Translations under genes and position numbers: made by a program
The notes under the pieces: model-generated
Database searches by the model: none
What the model was told of the DNA's origin: nothing
The model's input: only the letters and a program-made list of their open reading frames with translations
Assembly (NCBI GenBank): GCA_030035585.1
Contig: CM057469.1
Location: forward strand, 13,572,501 to 13,636,500
Direction: 5' to 3'
Source: Dugong dugon
Taxonomy: Eukaryota; Chordata; Mammalia; Sirenia; Dugongidae
DNA: 64,000 nt
Shown: positions 1 through 11,513 of the stretch, piece after piece
Position numbering within the stretch: position 1 is the first letter of the stretch
Layout: the number at the start of each line of letters is the position of its first letter

Positions 1-81
1 GCTCACGATTGGGTGGTGTTTCACTCTGTTGTAATAAGGTCGCTGAGTTGGAAACGACTCAACGGCACCTAACAACAGCAA
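1..81 (+). repeat. RTE or AfroSINE 3' tail, cut by window edge
   Basis: Matches the end of the RTE-type element seen at 26340-26440: ..GGTGTTTCACTCTGTTGTA.. followed by a GGCACCTAACAACAGCAA end. The left part is outside the window. Confidence 0.75.
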
Positions 82-1329
82 GTGCCCATTAGCTGCTGAT
101 TGAACTCATCTGCAAAGGGAAGGAAAAGAAGGAAAGAAGAGGAGGCAGAAAGTATGGGGCCAGAAGGCGTCATCTTTCTATCTGGAGCAACTCTCAAAAC
201 ATATTTCATATTGAGAGCGCAGGAGGCTCAGATATGCCTCTGGGTTGCACATACTCTAGAAGGAAGACTTATATTGCTCAGTGAGTCAAGGCTGGCAGGA
301 AACCAAGCTTTACAGACCTGGCTTTTGCTTTCGACTTGACTGAGGCTTTACCCAGTTATGTACAATTCTCTACTCCGGCTAATTACTGCAGCTTAGAGTT
401 GTTTTTTTCTTTTTCCTCAAAAGCAACCCCCAACTCTTTAAAAATGTTTTTATTATGAAATAGATCTAAATACAGACAAATGTATGAAATGTAAACGTAG
501 AGTTTAAACAATAATAATAATGTGAAAGAAACAACATAACAAGCACCTTAGAGACCCCTGAGCACCCATTATCACATTTCCTCCCTCCCAGAGGTAATCA
601 TTCTAACTTTTGTGTTAACTATTCCCCTTGTATTTTTAAAAATCATCTTACTTATGTGTGAATCCTAAAAAGCACATTGCTTAGTTTTGAAAAAGTACCA
701 GTAGGTCTCAGCAGCAAGGGCAGAGCTAGCTTTGTACGGAAAGGGCAATGGTGCCCCTTAGATGCAAGGTCCGAGGAGCTAACCTGGCAGAGGCTCTGTG
801 CTGGAGCCTGGCTTCCACTGCCCGGGAGTTCCAGGCACCCCTCGGTGAGTGTGCCAGGCTGTGGTGTGAATGAGGAGCTACTGTCCAGCAGAAACATGGT
901 CAAGGGAGATAGTCTGCACTGGACATTCTGTAGCCAACTTCCAGTTCCTGGAGTCTGCTGAAGCTGACACACGTAGGGGCAAAACCAGTGTCCTCTGCTG
1001 TTCCAGGAAGCAGGGTGTGCATTTCTTCAGCAAAGGGACAGATGGAGTCAAGTACAGATAAGAAGCAGACCAGGCACACCTGGGCATTCTGTCTTCCTGT
1101 AAAAGGAGTAGGAAGGAGTGGGTTTCTGTGTGATCATGACACTTATGAAGTCTGTCCTCTGAGTCACTCTGTGCGATCTGGACTGACTGTCCTCTAGATT
1201 GTGAGCAGCCCTGTCCTCCTGAGAGCTCTCTAACTCTCCCTCTCATGTGGGGTCCCTGCATCCCACGTCTTCCTTTTTCCTTGGTTTACTCCTTCATATG
1301 GGTGGGGTACATCCTCTGACAGTTTCCTG
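82..1329. other. Intergenic, mostly no recognised feature
   Basis: No coding signal. The open frames here overlap on both strands and lack any family pattern. 430-690 resembles an old antisense L1M end (alternating A/T-rich stretch, then CCCTCCCAGAGGTAATCA). Confidence 0.5.
430..690 (-). mobile_element. Old L1M 3' fragment, antisense
   Basis: The order of blocks (ATGAAATAGATCTAAATACA, TCCCAGAGGTAATCATTCTA, then TTGTATTTTTAAAAATCA) resembles the reverse of mammalian-wide L1M 3' UTRs, and a longer copy lies at 12425-12960. Strongly diverged. Confidence 0.45.
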
Positions 1330-1653
1330 TTGTTAGCTGCCATTGAGTCGGCCCCATGAGGAGTTCATGAAATTAAACATTGCACCCCCCCACCCCATGA
1401 TTGGTTGGAGATTGGATCATGGTGATCCACAGGGTTTTCATTGGCTGATTTTCACAAGGTGATGGCCAGGCCTTTCTTCCTAGTCTGTCTGAGTCTGGAA
1501 GCTCCACTGAAACCCATGGAGCTTGATAGCAACATGCAAGCTTCCACTGACAGACAGGTGGTGGCTGTGTTAGAGATACATTGGCTGGAAATCCAATTTG
1601 GGTCTCCCCCATGGAAAGCAAGAATTCTACCACTGAACCACCACCACCTGGAT
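1330..1653 (-). mobile_element. SINE with tRNA-Gly-like head and Afro/RTE tail
   Basis: On the minus strand the head reads TGGTTCAGTGGTAGAATTCT, the tRNA-Gly(GCC) A-box region. A B-box-like part and CCAGCCAATG follow, then a central body containing CTAGGAAGAAAGGCCTGGC, and an end in GGCAGCTAACAACAG. It is flanked by a perfect 9-bp duplication AGTTTCCTG at 1321-1329 and 1654-1662. The copy is nearly complete. Confidence 0.85.
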
Positions 1654-2038
1654 AGTTTCCTGACAGGGTGAAACCAAGGGTGGACCAAGTACTTTTTCAG
1701 CCTCTGAAAGTTTATTGGGAAGCTGCTGCACCACTGACAGTGCATGCAGCTACAAGGCAGGGGCCTTTATGACTGCAACTGAAGAAATGCGCATGTGCCT
1801 CAAAGTACTGTTTTTACAGGGTATTATATGAAGTGTCTGAATTTTTGGTAGGAAAAATAGAAATCTGGAAAATTTTTATTTGTTACACATATGTACCAGT
1901 AGACCCCAGTGGGGATTCTGAGGTATAATTAGTGGTACTTCATATGTACTACTAAACACAGCAGGCTTGTGGCAGGGGGTAAGAAAAAAAAATCCATACT
2001 ACCTACCAAAAATTCAGATACACTCCATGATTCAGCAT

Positions 2039-3051
2039 TATAAAAATGGCGTGGCAGAGGTGTCCTCTGGTCTTTTCTAACTTCACAAGGAGGGAGGAGA
2101 ATCAAGATCAACATCATCAGCCACCCAAGGCTTGTTCCTATGAGGCAGAGATTAGACATATCTCCTCTCGCCAGCCCTGTTTACTAGTTCTGACACCATT
2201 CATCCCTCCCATGGCACTCTCTACTTTTCTGCTGGGTATGATAATCTGTTGCAATGGCCACACAGAACTCACAGGCCATACTCATGATTATGGGGTTTAT
2301 TAGGGAAATAACAAGTTACAGTTCAGGTTCAGAAATGCTCAGGATATAGTTCTTCCATCAGGACAGCCTCTTCTCAGCCGTGCCTGCAGGCAGGTCTCTC
2401 TCTGGCCCTCAGCGCCTCTGCTTAGCCTCTGCCCTGCTTAGGCAAGTGTTACAAAGCTCTTTTAGCTCTGCCATTAAGTGCCCAGAGGCATCCCACTCCA
2501 CCAGTAAGCCTCAGCCTGAAGGCACTTAGGTCTACCTCTGTGGGTGGACAAATCTAGCTCTATCAAGTGCACGGAGACACCCTACTCTGCCAGCAAGTCT
2601 CCTGCCTGAAGGTGCTCAGCTTTCTTGATCCATGTGCTGGGAAGCCCACAACACTGTCTCCTGCTGGTCTCCTGTGGTTCCCTTGCTGGTTTCCTTCGGT
2701 CTTTTTCCAATCTCCTGGTTCTGCTGCTGCCATTTCTCTGTCACCGCCTCTCACTGTCTTCAGTGTTACAGTTCTGTCTCTCTCAGTCTCCTGGATCCAG
2801 GAGCTTCTCAGTGCAGGGATCCCAGGTCTTTTGAGGCATGCTCTACTCCTGGTTCTTCTTTCTTGGTGATGGTGAGATCCTCTCCTCCCACCTCTAGGAT
2901 AGCTCATTTTAAGCCTAATGGGATGGCAAAACTGACCAATCCTTTCATTAGGGTTCCATATACCTTATTTGCATAGTTCAACTCAATCATTGTGTGTGAG
3001 GCACAAAGACTATGACTAGAAGGGCCATATTAAGTAATTCATTGCACTACA
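2039..3051 (-). repeat. 3' LTR of the ERVL-like provirus
   Basis: On the minus strand it begins TGTAGTGCAATGAATTAC and ends ..GCCATTTTTATA. It is about 180 bp longer than its partner. Part of the excess is an imperfect duplication near 2465-2620 (two CACTC..CCAGCAAG/CCAGTAAG..CTGAAGG blocks). CCTAATAAA-type sequence near 2300 on the minus strand may be its poly(A) signal. Confidence 0.82.
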
Positions 3052-5041
3052 GGCCACCCCCTGGCTCTTCTAGCCACTGATTCTTTCATACTTGAAAGAT
3101 TAACTTCGCCTTTCCAATCATTTTACCAGTCCAAAACAGTCATTAACAATTTGTCCTTCAGTAGGGCAAAGAGTCTTTAGGGTGAAACTACACAGGTACC
3201 AGCCACTCAAGTCTGCTGTGGGTGTCCATGTGATCTGGTCAGTTTCTCCAAAAGTTCATCTCCTCCTCACCCTTTCTGGTGTCTGATAAAAATTAACTGA
3301 GAGAAGATTATCCCTTTGCTCTAAGCCTCATGAGGTATCAGCATAGCAAAACCTTTAAGAGACTTTAGTTTTGGCCACTGTACTCAAGTACAGCAGTTCC
3401 TCCTCCTTAGTCCACTCTTAAACAGTTACTACTTCTACAATTATAGTTTTTACAATCACAATGAATCTGCTAACAGTCATTACTCACAACCAAATCATAT
3501 AATCCTATCAGCATCTTTCCCAGACCTATCAGGAAAACAGGAATCTATCCAGTGGGGATCTTCCCTTGTCCCCCTCATGTTGAGTGTAGGCACACCCACA
3601 AAAGCATGTAAGCCAGCCACTTTATGCCTTCATCTCTGGCCATTTTAGATAACCAATGTTTAAATTGCCTGTTTCTATCAAATCAGTACTCTGAAGAGAC
3701 AAGCATATTCCTTGGTCTTGAAGAATCTTCTGTTCAGGTTGGAATTTTGAGCATCTGCATCTATAAGCAAAGTCTAGTCCAGAGCAAGCCATCAAATTGC
3801 AGCAATCTACACCAGCTCACTGTGTCAAACATCTTTCTCTTCATTTGATCGAGTTCTGGTCATCTCATCCCTAGCCATCCAAGCTAGATCATGATGGGTA
3901 CCATCTATAGGCTCAGGAGTTCACACACACCTCCTGGCTCTTCAGATCAGCCAGCTCCTTCTCTCTCTCATCCATAGTCCCTTCGGGCTAGGTCAACAGG
4001 CTCCACCCGTAAACTCAGGAGTCCACACAACTCCCTGCACTTCTGACCAGCCAGCCCTTCCTCTCTCTCTCTCATCCCTAGCCTCCATGGGCTAGGTCAA
4101 CTGTGCCAGTGGAATATATCCACACTCAGCCCATCTCTTCATTGCTGCACTTCCACCACTTCCACTCATGAGTGGACCCAGGTGGTCACTACAAGTGAGC
4201 ATACCAAGCTGTCTACTTGCCAGCTTCCTTTAATTTCCAGTCCTGGAAGGGGGTTGCTGCTGATAGCCACTGACTTTTTCTGCTTCAATGCACTCAAAGG
4301 CTTGCTGGAATTTCAAAAAGTAAAGCAGTTGTTCCCTCCCCACCCCAAACCCCTCCTCCCCACCAGGTCCTTCTTTCAAATGCAAATCTTCTGTGCAGCA
4401 GTTCTGGGTTGGTCTGCATGTCTTTTCAAATATAAATTCCCTGACTCTGAAGGATTCTGAGTGGGGCTCCCTTTCTGCCTAAGCCTTCAACACAGGGCTA
4501 CCACCTTCAAACCAACAACCTGTGTTTCCCTCGGGCAAATCCTAGTTCCCTTTTTATCATATCCAATCAAGTATTGGCTGAAGGCGGAGTTACGTGCTCT
4601 CTGTAATCTGTAATGCCCAATATTCATTTATCTTATACATTTAGGTCTGTTTTACAACACTAAGTAGGACAAACATTCAATATCCACAGTACATTCAAAT
4701 AAACACATAATCCTGAACACATAACACTGTTAAAAACATTCTAGTTTCACCTTCTCTGCTCTTTGACTATCTTACCATTCATATGCACATGACATTGAAC
4801 CTCTGGCTGGGTGGAACCAGAAGACCTTGGCCCCCAATCAATCATCCCATTTAACCAGCCCTGGGCCACTCCAGATGCGGTTTTTCTCCCCTCAGCTGTA
4901 GCATAGTATCTCTCATTTTCCTTTTAGCCATTACACATAACAACCAAAGTAACCATCTAAGAATCAAGTTTCACTTCCTATGCCCCTTCCTTCTTTCTCT
5001 TACAAAGTCTCATATTTCAGTGATTCTGGAGCCATTGCAAC
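3052..5041 (-). other. Internal region of ERVL-like provirus, non-coding
   Basis: The purine-rich GGGGGTGGCC just upstream of the 3' LTR (minus strand, 3052-3063) is a candidate polypurine tract. The remaining 2 kb has no open frame with retroviral motifs. Locally repeated CTCCTGGCTCTTC and CTAGCC..GGGCTAGGTCAA blocks lie at 3890-4110. Coding content is absent or decayed. Confidence 0.6.
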
Positions 5042-5061
5042 AATCCCCGCTTCTGACACCA
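5042..5061 (-). other. tRNA-Leu primer-binding site of the provirus
   Basis: The plus-strand sequence reads like the 3' end of tRNA-Leu, with AATCCC then CTTCTGACACCA and one extra base between them. It lies next to the U5 edge of the 5' LTR. Confidence 0.8.
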
Positions 5062-6373
5062 ACTTTAAAAATGGAGTGGCAGAGGCATCGTCTGACCTCT
5101 TCTAACTTCACAAAGTGGGAGGAGAATCAAGATCAACAGCATCAACTGCCCAAGGCTGTTCCTATGAGGCAGAGGTCAGACATACCTCCTCTTGCCAGCC
5201 CTTTTTTTTTTTAACCAATTTTGGCACCATCTGTTCCTCTCACGGCACTCTCTACTTTTCTGCTGGGTTTGATACATTGCAATGACCACGCAGAACTCAC
5301 AGACCATACTCATGATTATGGTATTTATTAGGGAAGTATCTTAGTCATCTAGTGCTGCTCCAACAGAAATACCACAAGTGGATGGCTTTATAAAGAGAAA
5401 TTTATTCTCTCACAGTCCAGTAGGCTACAAGTCCAAATCCAGAGCATCAGCTGCAGGGGAACTCTTTCTTCATCAGCTCTGGAGGAAGGTCCATGTCATC
5501 AATCTTACTTTGGTTTGGGAGCTTCTCTGCACAGGAACCTCAGGTCCGAAGGACATGCTCTGCTCCCAGCACTGCTTTCTTGGTGGTATGAGGTTCCCAC
5601 GTATCTCTGCTCACCTCTTTCTTTTATATCTCAAAAGAGATTGCATTAAGACACTAATCTTGTCAACCTCATCAGTATAACCTCATCACTGTGATAGAAT
5701 TTACAACACATGAGGAGATCACATCAGATAACACAATCATACAATACTGGGAATCATGACCTAGTCAAGGTGCTACACACTTTTTTGGGGGACACAATTC
5801 AATCCATGACAGGAAGTAATAGGTTACAATTCAGGTTCAGGAATGCTCAGGATACACTTTTTCCATCAGGACAGCCTCTTCTCAGCCATGCTTGCAGGCA
5901 TGCCTTTCTCTAGCCCTTGGCCTTTGCCCTGCTTGCCCACTGTGCTATCACAGGCCAGGAAACTCACTGCACTTCTCCTGCTGGTTTCCTGTGGTCCCCT
6001 GCCAGTCTCCTACAGTCTCCTGCAGTCTCCTGGTTCTGCTCCTGCCGTTTCTCTGCTGCCACTTCTCACCGTCTCCAGTGTTGCAGTTCTCCCTCTCTGT
6101 CTTCCATGTTATAGCTCTCTCTTGGTCTTCTGCTTACAGGAGCTTCTCAGCATAGGTGACATGCTCCACTCTGGCTCTTCTTCCTTGGTGGTGGTGAGAT
6201 CCTCTCCTCCCACCTTTGGGATGGCTCATTTTAAGCCTAGTGAGATGGCAAAACTGACTAATCCCTTCGTTAGGGTACCATATACCTTATTTGCATAGTT
6301 CCACTTAATCATTGTGTGTGACTCACAAAGACTTTGGCTAGAAGGGCCATATTAAGTAATACACTGCACCACA
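5062..6373 (-). repeat. 5' LTR of the ERVL-like provirus (interrupted)
   Basis: Matches the left LTR along its length (for example ATGGAGTGGCAGAGGC, CATACTCATGATTATGG, ATACCTTATTTGCATAGTTC), with many substitutions. It is split at 5339-5811 by a MaLR-like solo LTR, so its own length is about 830 bp. Confidence 0.82.
5339..5811 (-). mobile_element. MaLR-like solo LTR inside the ERVL LTR
   Basis: The minus strand starts TGTCATGGATTGAATTGTGT and ends GATGACTAAGA. It carries the CAATCTCTTTTGAGATATAA block with a TATA-like core and AATAAATTTCTC near the R region. GGAAGTA is duplicated at 5332-5338 and 5812-5818. It is the same family as 40738-41237. Confidence 0.8.
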
Positions 6374-6484
6374 AGCATGCTTCCATTAATGAAAACACAT
6401 GGTATCAAGAAAAAATTCAAAGCAGAAAATAATTGGGTCACAGAAGGGTTAAGTTAGCACTGACCTGCCTTTGGGAAAGTACTT

Positions 6485-6688
6485 AAAAAAACCCATTGCC
6501 ATCGATTCCATTTTGACTCATGGTGACCCCATGCATTACAGAGTAGAACTGCTCCATAAGGTTTTCTTGGCTGTACTCTCTTTATGGAAGCAGATGGTCG
6601 GGCCTTTCTTCTGCAGTGCAGCTGGGTGGATCTGAACTGTCAACATTTAGATTAGTAGACAAGGCAACCATTTGCACACCCAGGGACC
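6485..6688 (-). mobile_element. AfroSINE, antisense, diverged
   Basis: Plus-strand reading of the reversed tail: CCCATTGCCATCGATTCC, GACTCATGGTGACCCCATG, ..TTATGGAAGCAGATGG, ending CCCAGGGACC. Immediately followed by another antisense copy. Confidence 0.8.
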
Positions 6689-6697
6689 AGAAAACCC

Positions 6698-6866
6698 TTA
6701 AAACCAAAAATCAAAGCCAATGCTGTTGAGTTGATTCCTACTCATAGCGACTCTACAGGACAAAGTAGAACTGCCCCATAGGGTTTCCAAGGAGCAGCTG
6801 GTGGATTTCAGCTGCTGACCTTTTGGTTAGCAGCCAAGCTCTTAACCACTATGCCACCAGGGCTCC
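6698..6866 (-). mobile_element. AfroSINE, antisense, full length
   Basis: Runs from an A-rich tail through ATAGCGACTCTACAGGAC and CTTTTGGTTAGCAGCCAAGC to GCCACCAGGGCTCC. A 9-bp duplication AGAAAACCC/AGAAAGCCC lies at 6689-6697 and 6867-6875. Confidence 0.88.
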
Positions 6867-6875
6867 AGAAAGCCC

Positions 6876-8149
6876 CTAGGAAGACATAAATGGAAAACCC
6901 CTAGAGGAGATTGCCCAATGCTGGTGCAGAAAGAATTTCAAGACCTAGAACCTGGAATTAGTCCTAGGACAGGGCTTCTTCAGAAGCAGGATTTTGGCCT
7001 TATGTGGTACTGTAAGTTGTTTCTGGCGCTGATGAGGCTGCGGGTATACAAGGTTGCAAGGTCACCTCTCTCTGTTCCTCCATGTAGTGTAGGATTTAAT
7101 CTTAGAAAATTAATAGAGATTCTCGGGTTTGTCCTGCATAAACGCATTTGGTTAATTGCAAGGTAGTCATGGTAGGGCATGCAAGTAAGACTTCACGACA
7201 TTCATTCAGAACCAGAGAATTCGAATTAACAATCACAATGTTAGTTTGATGGTTAGAGTCCAAATCTTTAGACTTCAGACTTTTTACCTTTAACTAGAGG
7301 TCTCCAGAGGAAGGCTTAACCTTGGCTCAAATTCACAGATAGGGTCCAAGGTGGGCGGGGGCAGACAGAATCTGCCTTCTCTCAGTGAGTTATATGTGAA
7401 TTTAGGGTTTATATGTGAATTTGTCACCTTGGCTCCACTTGACAAGGTCCAGTGTGAAATCAGAGTCTAGTATGTTCTGTCTTTTCTCCAGGGTTAGAGA
7501 GTAGCCGAATGATGCGTCTTCTCTTCAAGGTTAGAAATTGGGGAGGTTATTCAGATTTTTGTATGTTTTCTCGTGTCACAGCATGCTGGGTCAAAGTGAA
7601 CTTAAAGGTTGTTTATGTTCTTTACCTACTTCACATGGATCTTTGTTTCTGTCTAAGCTCAGAAAATTTCCTAAATAACTTTTTGATGACTTACAGTTTT
7701 CTAATGATTTATAGTTAATATTAGAGACCTCACAAAGCTAGACATATTTCTATTTCTAAATTCTTATTATGAGTGATGATACACATGTGTTTTGAATGCA
7801 TAATAGTGGCTTATGTCTGATGGGATTTGAGAGCATTATGGAAACACATAGAGCACTCTGCCCAGCAGTGCTCACTGTCCCCGTGCTGACAGGACACGGC
7901 ACTGTGGCTGCATGCCTGGTTTCTACCCCTGGCGCTGCTCATGGGCTGCTTTGGGAGTAACCAAAGCAAAAGCATCCTCAAATGGAGCCCAAGTCATCAC
8001 TCTCCCCCATCTTGAACCTGGGTGAGACATTGTGTTCTCAGTAAAAGCATGGGTGGCACTTGTGTGTGCTCCTGGGCGGTTCACTTACCCAGCCCCGGGT
8101 TCCTTATCTTCAGACTGTGAAGGGTGGGGCTTCAGGAGTTCTCCACCCT
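6876..8149. other. Intergenic, no recognised feature
   Basis: No repeat family or coding pattern recognised. The short open frames in this stretch do not resemble proteins. Confidence 0.45.
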
Positions 8150-8300
8150 ATGGGACATCAGACCTATCTGGGTGACTTAACCACAGCCGCCCAGCTCCAC
8201 CCTGAGACTCTGGTTCAACTGGCCTGTGGTGGGGTCCAGGTAGTATATTTTCGCCAACCCTCAGTGGATTCTTGTGTCGTCAGGATTGAGAAACACTGAC
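8150..8300 (+). mobile_element. MER5A-like hAT-Charlie remnant
   Basis: Contains CTCTGGTTCAACTGGCCTG, GGTGGGGTCCAGGTAGTA and a terminal GATTGAGAAACACTG. These are the order and end expected of a MER5-type non-autonomous hAT element. Confidence 0.55.
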
Positions 8301-9249
8301 AGATGAAGGCCTTTTGTAGCATGAAGATTCAATTGTTCTGAGAAGGAAAAAGTAAACTGCAGGTAATATTTTGCAAACTAAAATTCAAATGCCAATGTTC
8401 CTGGGTAACCTCCGAGCCCCTGAAATTTAGTCTTGTGAAAGCAATATCCATTGTTCTCTCGAATTCAATAGGATTTTAAAAATACAACGTAAGCCCTGGC
8501 TTCTGATTATGCTAAGGATCGATGGGAGGATTCCTTAATGTTCCTAGGGTTAAACATTTGCCCATCTTCTTCTTTTACTCCTGAATCTGGACAATAGGGT
8601 AGCTGTTTCTCTGCCACCATACTCTCCATTTAAAAATCACGTATTTAAAATACTTAGGGATTAAGTGATATGTTGTCTGAGATTTGCTTCAAAATAATTC
8701 AGGGTGGGGAGCAGCAAGGGAAGGAACAGATGAAACAAGATTGGCCCTGAGTTGGTAACTGCTGAAGCTGGGTGAAGTGTACGTGGGGAATCATTGCATT
8801 TGATTGAAACGTATGACATTGCTATTCGTCTTTTCTGACTTACAAAAAATGACAACTTCATACGGTTTAACCAAATACTATTCTCTTTTATATATATTTG
8901 AAAATTTCCACAATAAACAGTTAAATCTCACAGTCAGCTGTATCCTCACGGTTCTCATTGTTTTTACCTCTGTGGTTATAGAGCTTGATCAACAGTGAAC
9001 CCTTCAGAAAGACCCTGATAGCCATCTAAAAGCTTGTCTGTTTTGCACAACTTCAGCGTTACTGAGTGGCTAATGTATAGAGGTTTCTGATACTATTTGG
9101 CTTGAGTTCAAAGAAAACAAATTATCATCCATTATTTTTAAAAAATCATTATTATTATGAGTCACAATAATGAAAGCAGAACACTCACGAAGCTCCCCAG
9201 GAGACATGACATTGAACTCAACTTCCTGCCTGTAGAGTATAGGAGAAGG
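8301..9249. other. Intergenic, no recognised feature
   Basis: A/T-rich unique-looking sequence. I see nothing supportable in it. Confidence 0.4.
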
Positions 9250-9385
9250 ATAAAGGCTTTGGAATCAGATAGGCTCAGGTTTGAATTCTCAGGTAGTACT
9301 TATTTAGCTGTGTGACAAAGAGGAAGTTGCTTAACCTCTCTGAGCCTCAGTTCCCTCAAATATAAAATGAAGATACCACCTGTCT
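9250..9385 (+). mobile_element. MIR SINE
   Basis: GGCTTTGGAATCAGATAGGC, TAGCTGTGTGAC, TTGCTTAACCTCTCTGAGCC and TCAGTTCCCTC occur in the canonical MIR order. Confidence 0.88.
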
Positions 9386-10439
9386 AAGTTTTGATGTACT
9401 AATGATAATGTTTCTAAGTCCACCTACCTTTTCTTCACCATGGCACCCCACCAGGCAAGAAGGACAAGGCCTTCCAAGATGTTCCAAACGTGTACCACGC
9501 AAGGTGTCAAATTAATGTGGGCACAAATGACTTCATTTTCAACAATGAATCTAAATCAGACTATAATCTTGAGGCTGGCGATAAAGGATTTAACAATCTG
9601 ATTGTTATTCAACATTCAAGTTTTTAGTGTGCTGAGAATAACAAAGGAGGCAATTTTTTAAAAATTAGGCATGAGGTGGGTACTCAAAAAATATTTGTTG
9701 AATTAATTAATTTGCTTTTGATCGCTTTTTCAAATAGCACTTTTTCATTTGAAAAGCTGATTTCCTTGTATGTTGTGAAATGGCATTTCTTTCACTCCTG
9801 AACCGCCGTATTTTTTCAAAAATAACATGCCCACATAAATATCATGCCCACACACATATAACGCACACAGGAAAATAATACGTGAGGAGGTTGTACAGTT
9901 GGCCAAAAAATGTATAACGTGCATGTAATTTGTGTAAAAATACATTATTTCCCTCACCCAGTATAGCTCTACTTCTAAAGTCCTTGGTCACTGTGAACCA
10001 TTTAGCTTTCTTCAACATTAATTCTGAGAAAGTTAAAGCTAGCAAAACTTCCTGGACTCTGAAAAAGAAGACCCATTGTCCACTTACCAGGCTCTGATGT
10101 GCCAGAGTGGGAGAGCAGGTTTTCCTGTTTCGGGAAAAGAAGGTAATTAGAATTTAGGTTGTAATAAATACACGTAATCTCCTCTTTAAAGCTTTCTGTT
10201 TTAGAAAACGGTCAGGAAAACCAGGCTTTTAGAAACAGTTTCTTTTGAATGCCTTGACCATACTCAGGGCTCAGGGGCTTCTCAGCTAGGCAGAACTATC
10301 GCTAACGTGGCTTCTGATCAGTAACTCAATACCGGAAGAAGCTGAGCTCCCAAGGCCTTTGGTAGATGCCTGGGGTAGAAACACCATAACACCATCAAAT
10401 CTCTTCAATGTTAATTGTGCTTTGTGCCATAGAATAAAG
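9386..10439. other. Intergenic, no recognised feature
   Basis: No coding or repeat assignment possible by eye. Confidence 0.4.
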
Positions 10440-11215
10440 TGACTCAATTGTTCAATAAAAAGTTACTTCATTCTTACGATGTGTCAAGTGCTATAGATGC
10501 AAAAATGAACGAGACCTTGCCACTGAGAATCCCAGCCTGCTTGACAACTGATCAACATAAGCGCAGTCCAGGTTGGCACAAAATGTAGTTTGAGCAGGAA
10601 GCAGAGGGAAGGGCTGGGCAAAGCTTCTCAGGCAATGACAGAGTCCTAAAGTCTGCCTTGTGCTTGGGTAGCCTAGAGGAAGCATTCCACGTAGTGGGTA
10701 CAGGTATACTGAGAGCAAAGGCTCAGAGATGTGGAAGAACAAAGGATTTTACTATAATGGTAATAAACCCAGGCAGGGTGGCGGGGGGGAGGGCCCGGTG
10801 TCAAAGGTAGGTTGATGTCAGGTTACAAAGGCCTGTGCGTAATTAGACTAATGAGTTTAGATGACTGAAGGACGTTAAGCAGAAGAGTGGCATACTTAAT
10901 CAGTATTTTGGAAAAAGTTTGGTTCCACAATGTACAAGAGGTTGGGATGGAGAGACTGGAAGGTAGATTCATCTGGAGGCTATTGTAATAGCTATGAAAG
11001 ATGATGACAGCCTGAACCAGGCGAGAAGCTCTGAGACCAAAGGAAAGAAGAGATTTCAGAAACATTGCTGAAGAATAACTGATGACCAAGTAGAGGGGGA
11101 AGCTCAGGGGAGAACTGAAGATGATGTCAAGGTTTCTAGCTTGGGTGATAAGGAACATGGGAGGAAAAGCAGGTGTGAAGAGAGAGCTGGAAGGGAAGCT
11201 AATGAATTCCATTTG
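10440..11215 (-). mobile_element. L2 LINE 3' part, antisense
   Basis: Reversed L2 order: TTCAATAAAAAGTTACTTCATT and TGTCAAGTGCTATAGATGCA at the 3' terminus, then GAGGCTATTGTAATAGCT and GTGATAAGGAACATGGG-type blocks further in. It is about 775 bp and continuous, long for an L2 relic. Confidence 0.7.
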
Positions 11216-11513
11216 AGTTTTTCCACCTTGAGACTTCCTTTGGTCTTGGAAGACAGAATGTCCTAGGCTGTGATGTCATGTGTACTTTTTACCTCCATAT
11301 CTAATAAAGAGTTCTTTGGAACATCTGCAGTGTCTCTCCCTCCTCTCCTTAAGGCAAAGTTTACCTGGCAGTGGAACCAGACTGCATATTGTCAACATGT
11401 TACATAAGAAAAAATTCCAGAAGGCAAAATTTATCCAAATCACCTTGCTGGCTGCATGAATCCTTGAAACTCATGCTTGAAAATATAATTCTCCCAGGAG
11501 TAGAGAGTGGTGT

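Larger units (their letters stand above)
2039..6373 (-). mobile_element. ERVL-like provirus, internally deleted, antisense
   Basis: Two related LTRs in the same orientation (2039-3051 and 5062-6373) flank about 2.0 kb of internal sequence. A 5-bp duplication AGCAT lies at 2034-2038 and 6374-6378. Directly inside the right (5') LTR, 5042-5061 matches the 3' end of tRNA-Leu (CTTCTGACACCA), the primer used by ERV-L. No gag, pol or env frame is visible, so this is a non-coding, internally reduced copy. The right LTR is itself broken by a MaLR-like solo LTR. Confidence 0.85.

Noticed and set aside
1580..1653. tRNA-Gly gene
   Set aside because: The tRNA-like part continues into a SINE body and tail and is flanked by a target duplication. 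Several stem positions are mutated, so it is a SINE head.
2567..2976. Overlapping 100-114 codon frames
   Set aside because: They lie in the ERVL LTR and have Ser/Leu/Pro-rich translations caused by CTCCTG-type runs. No family similarity.
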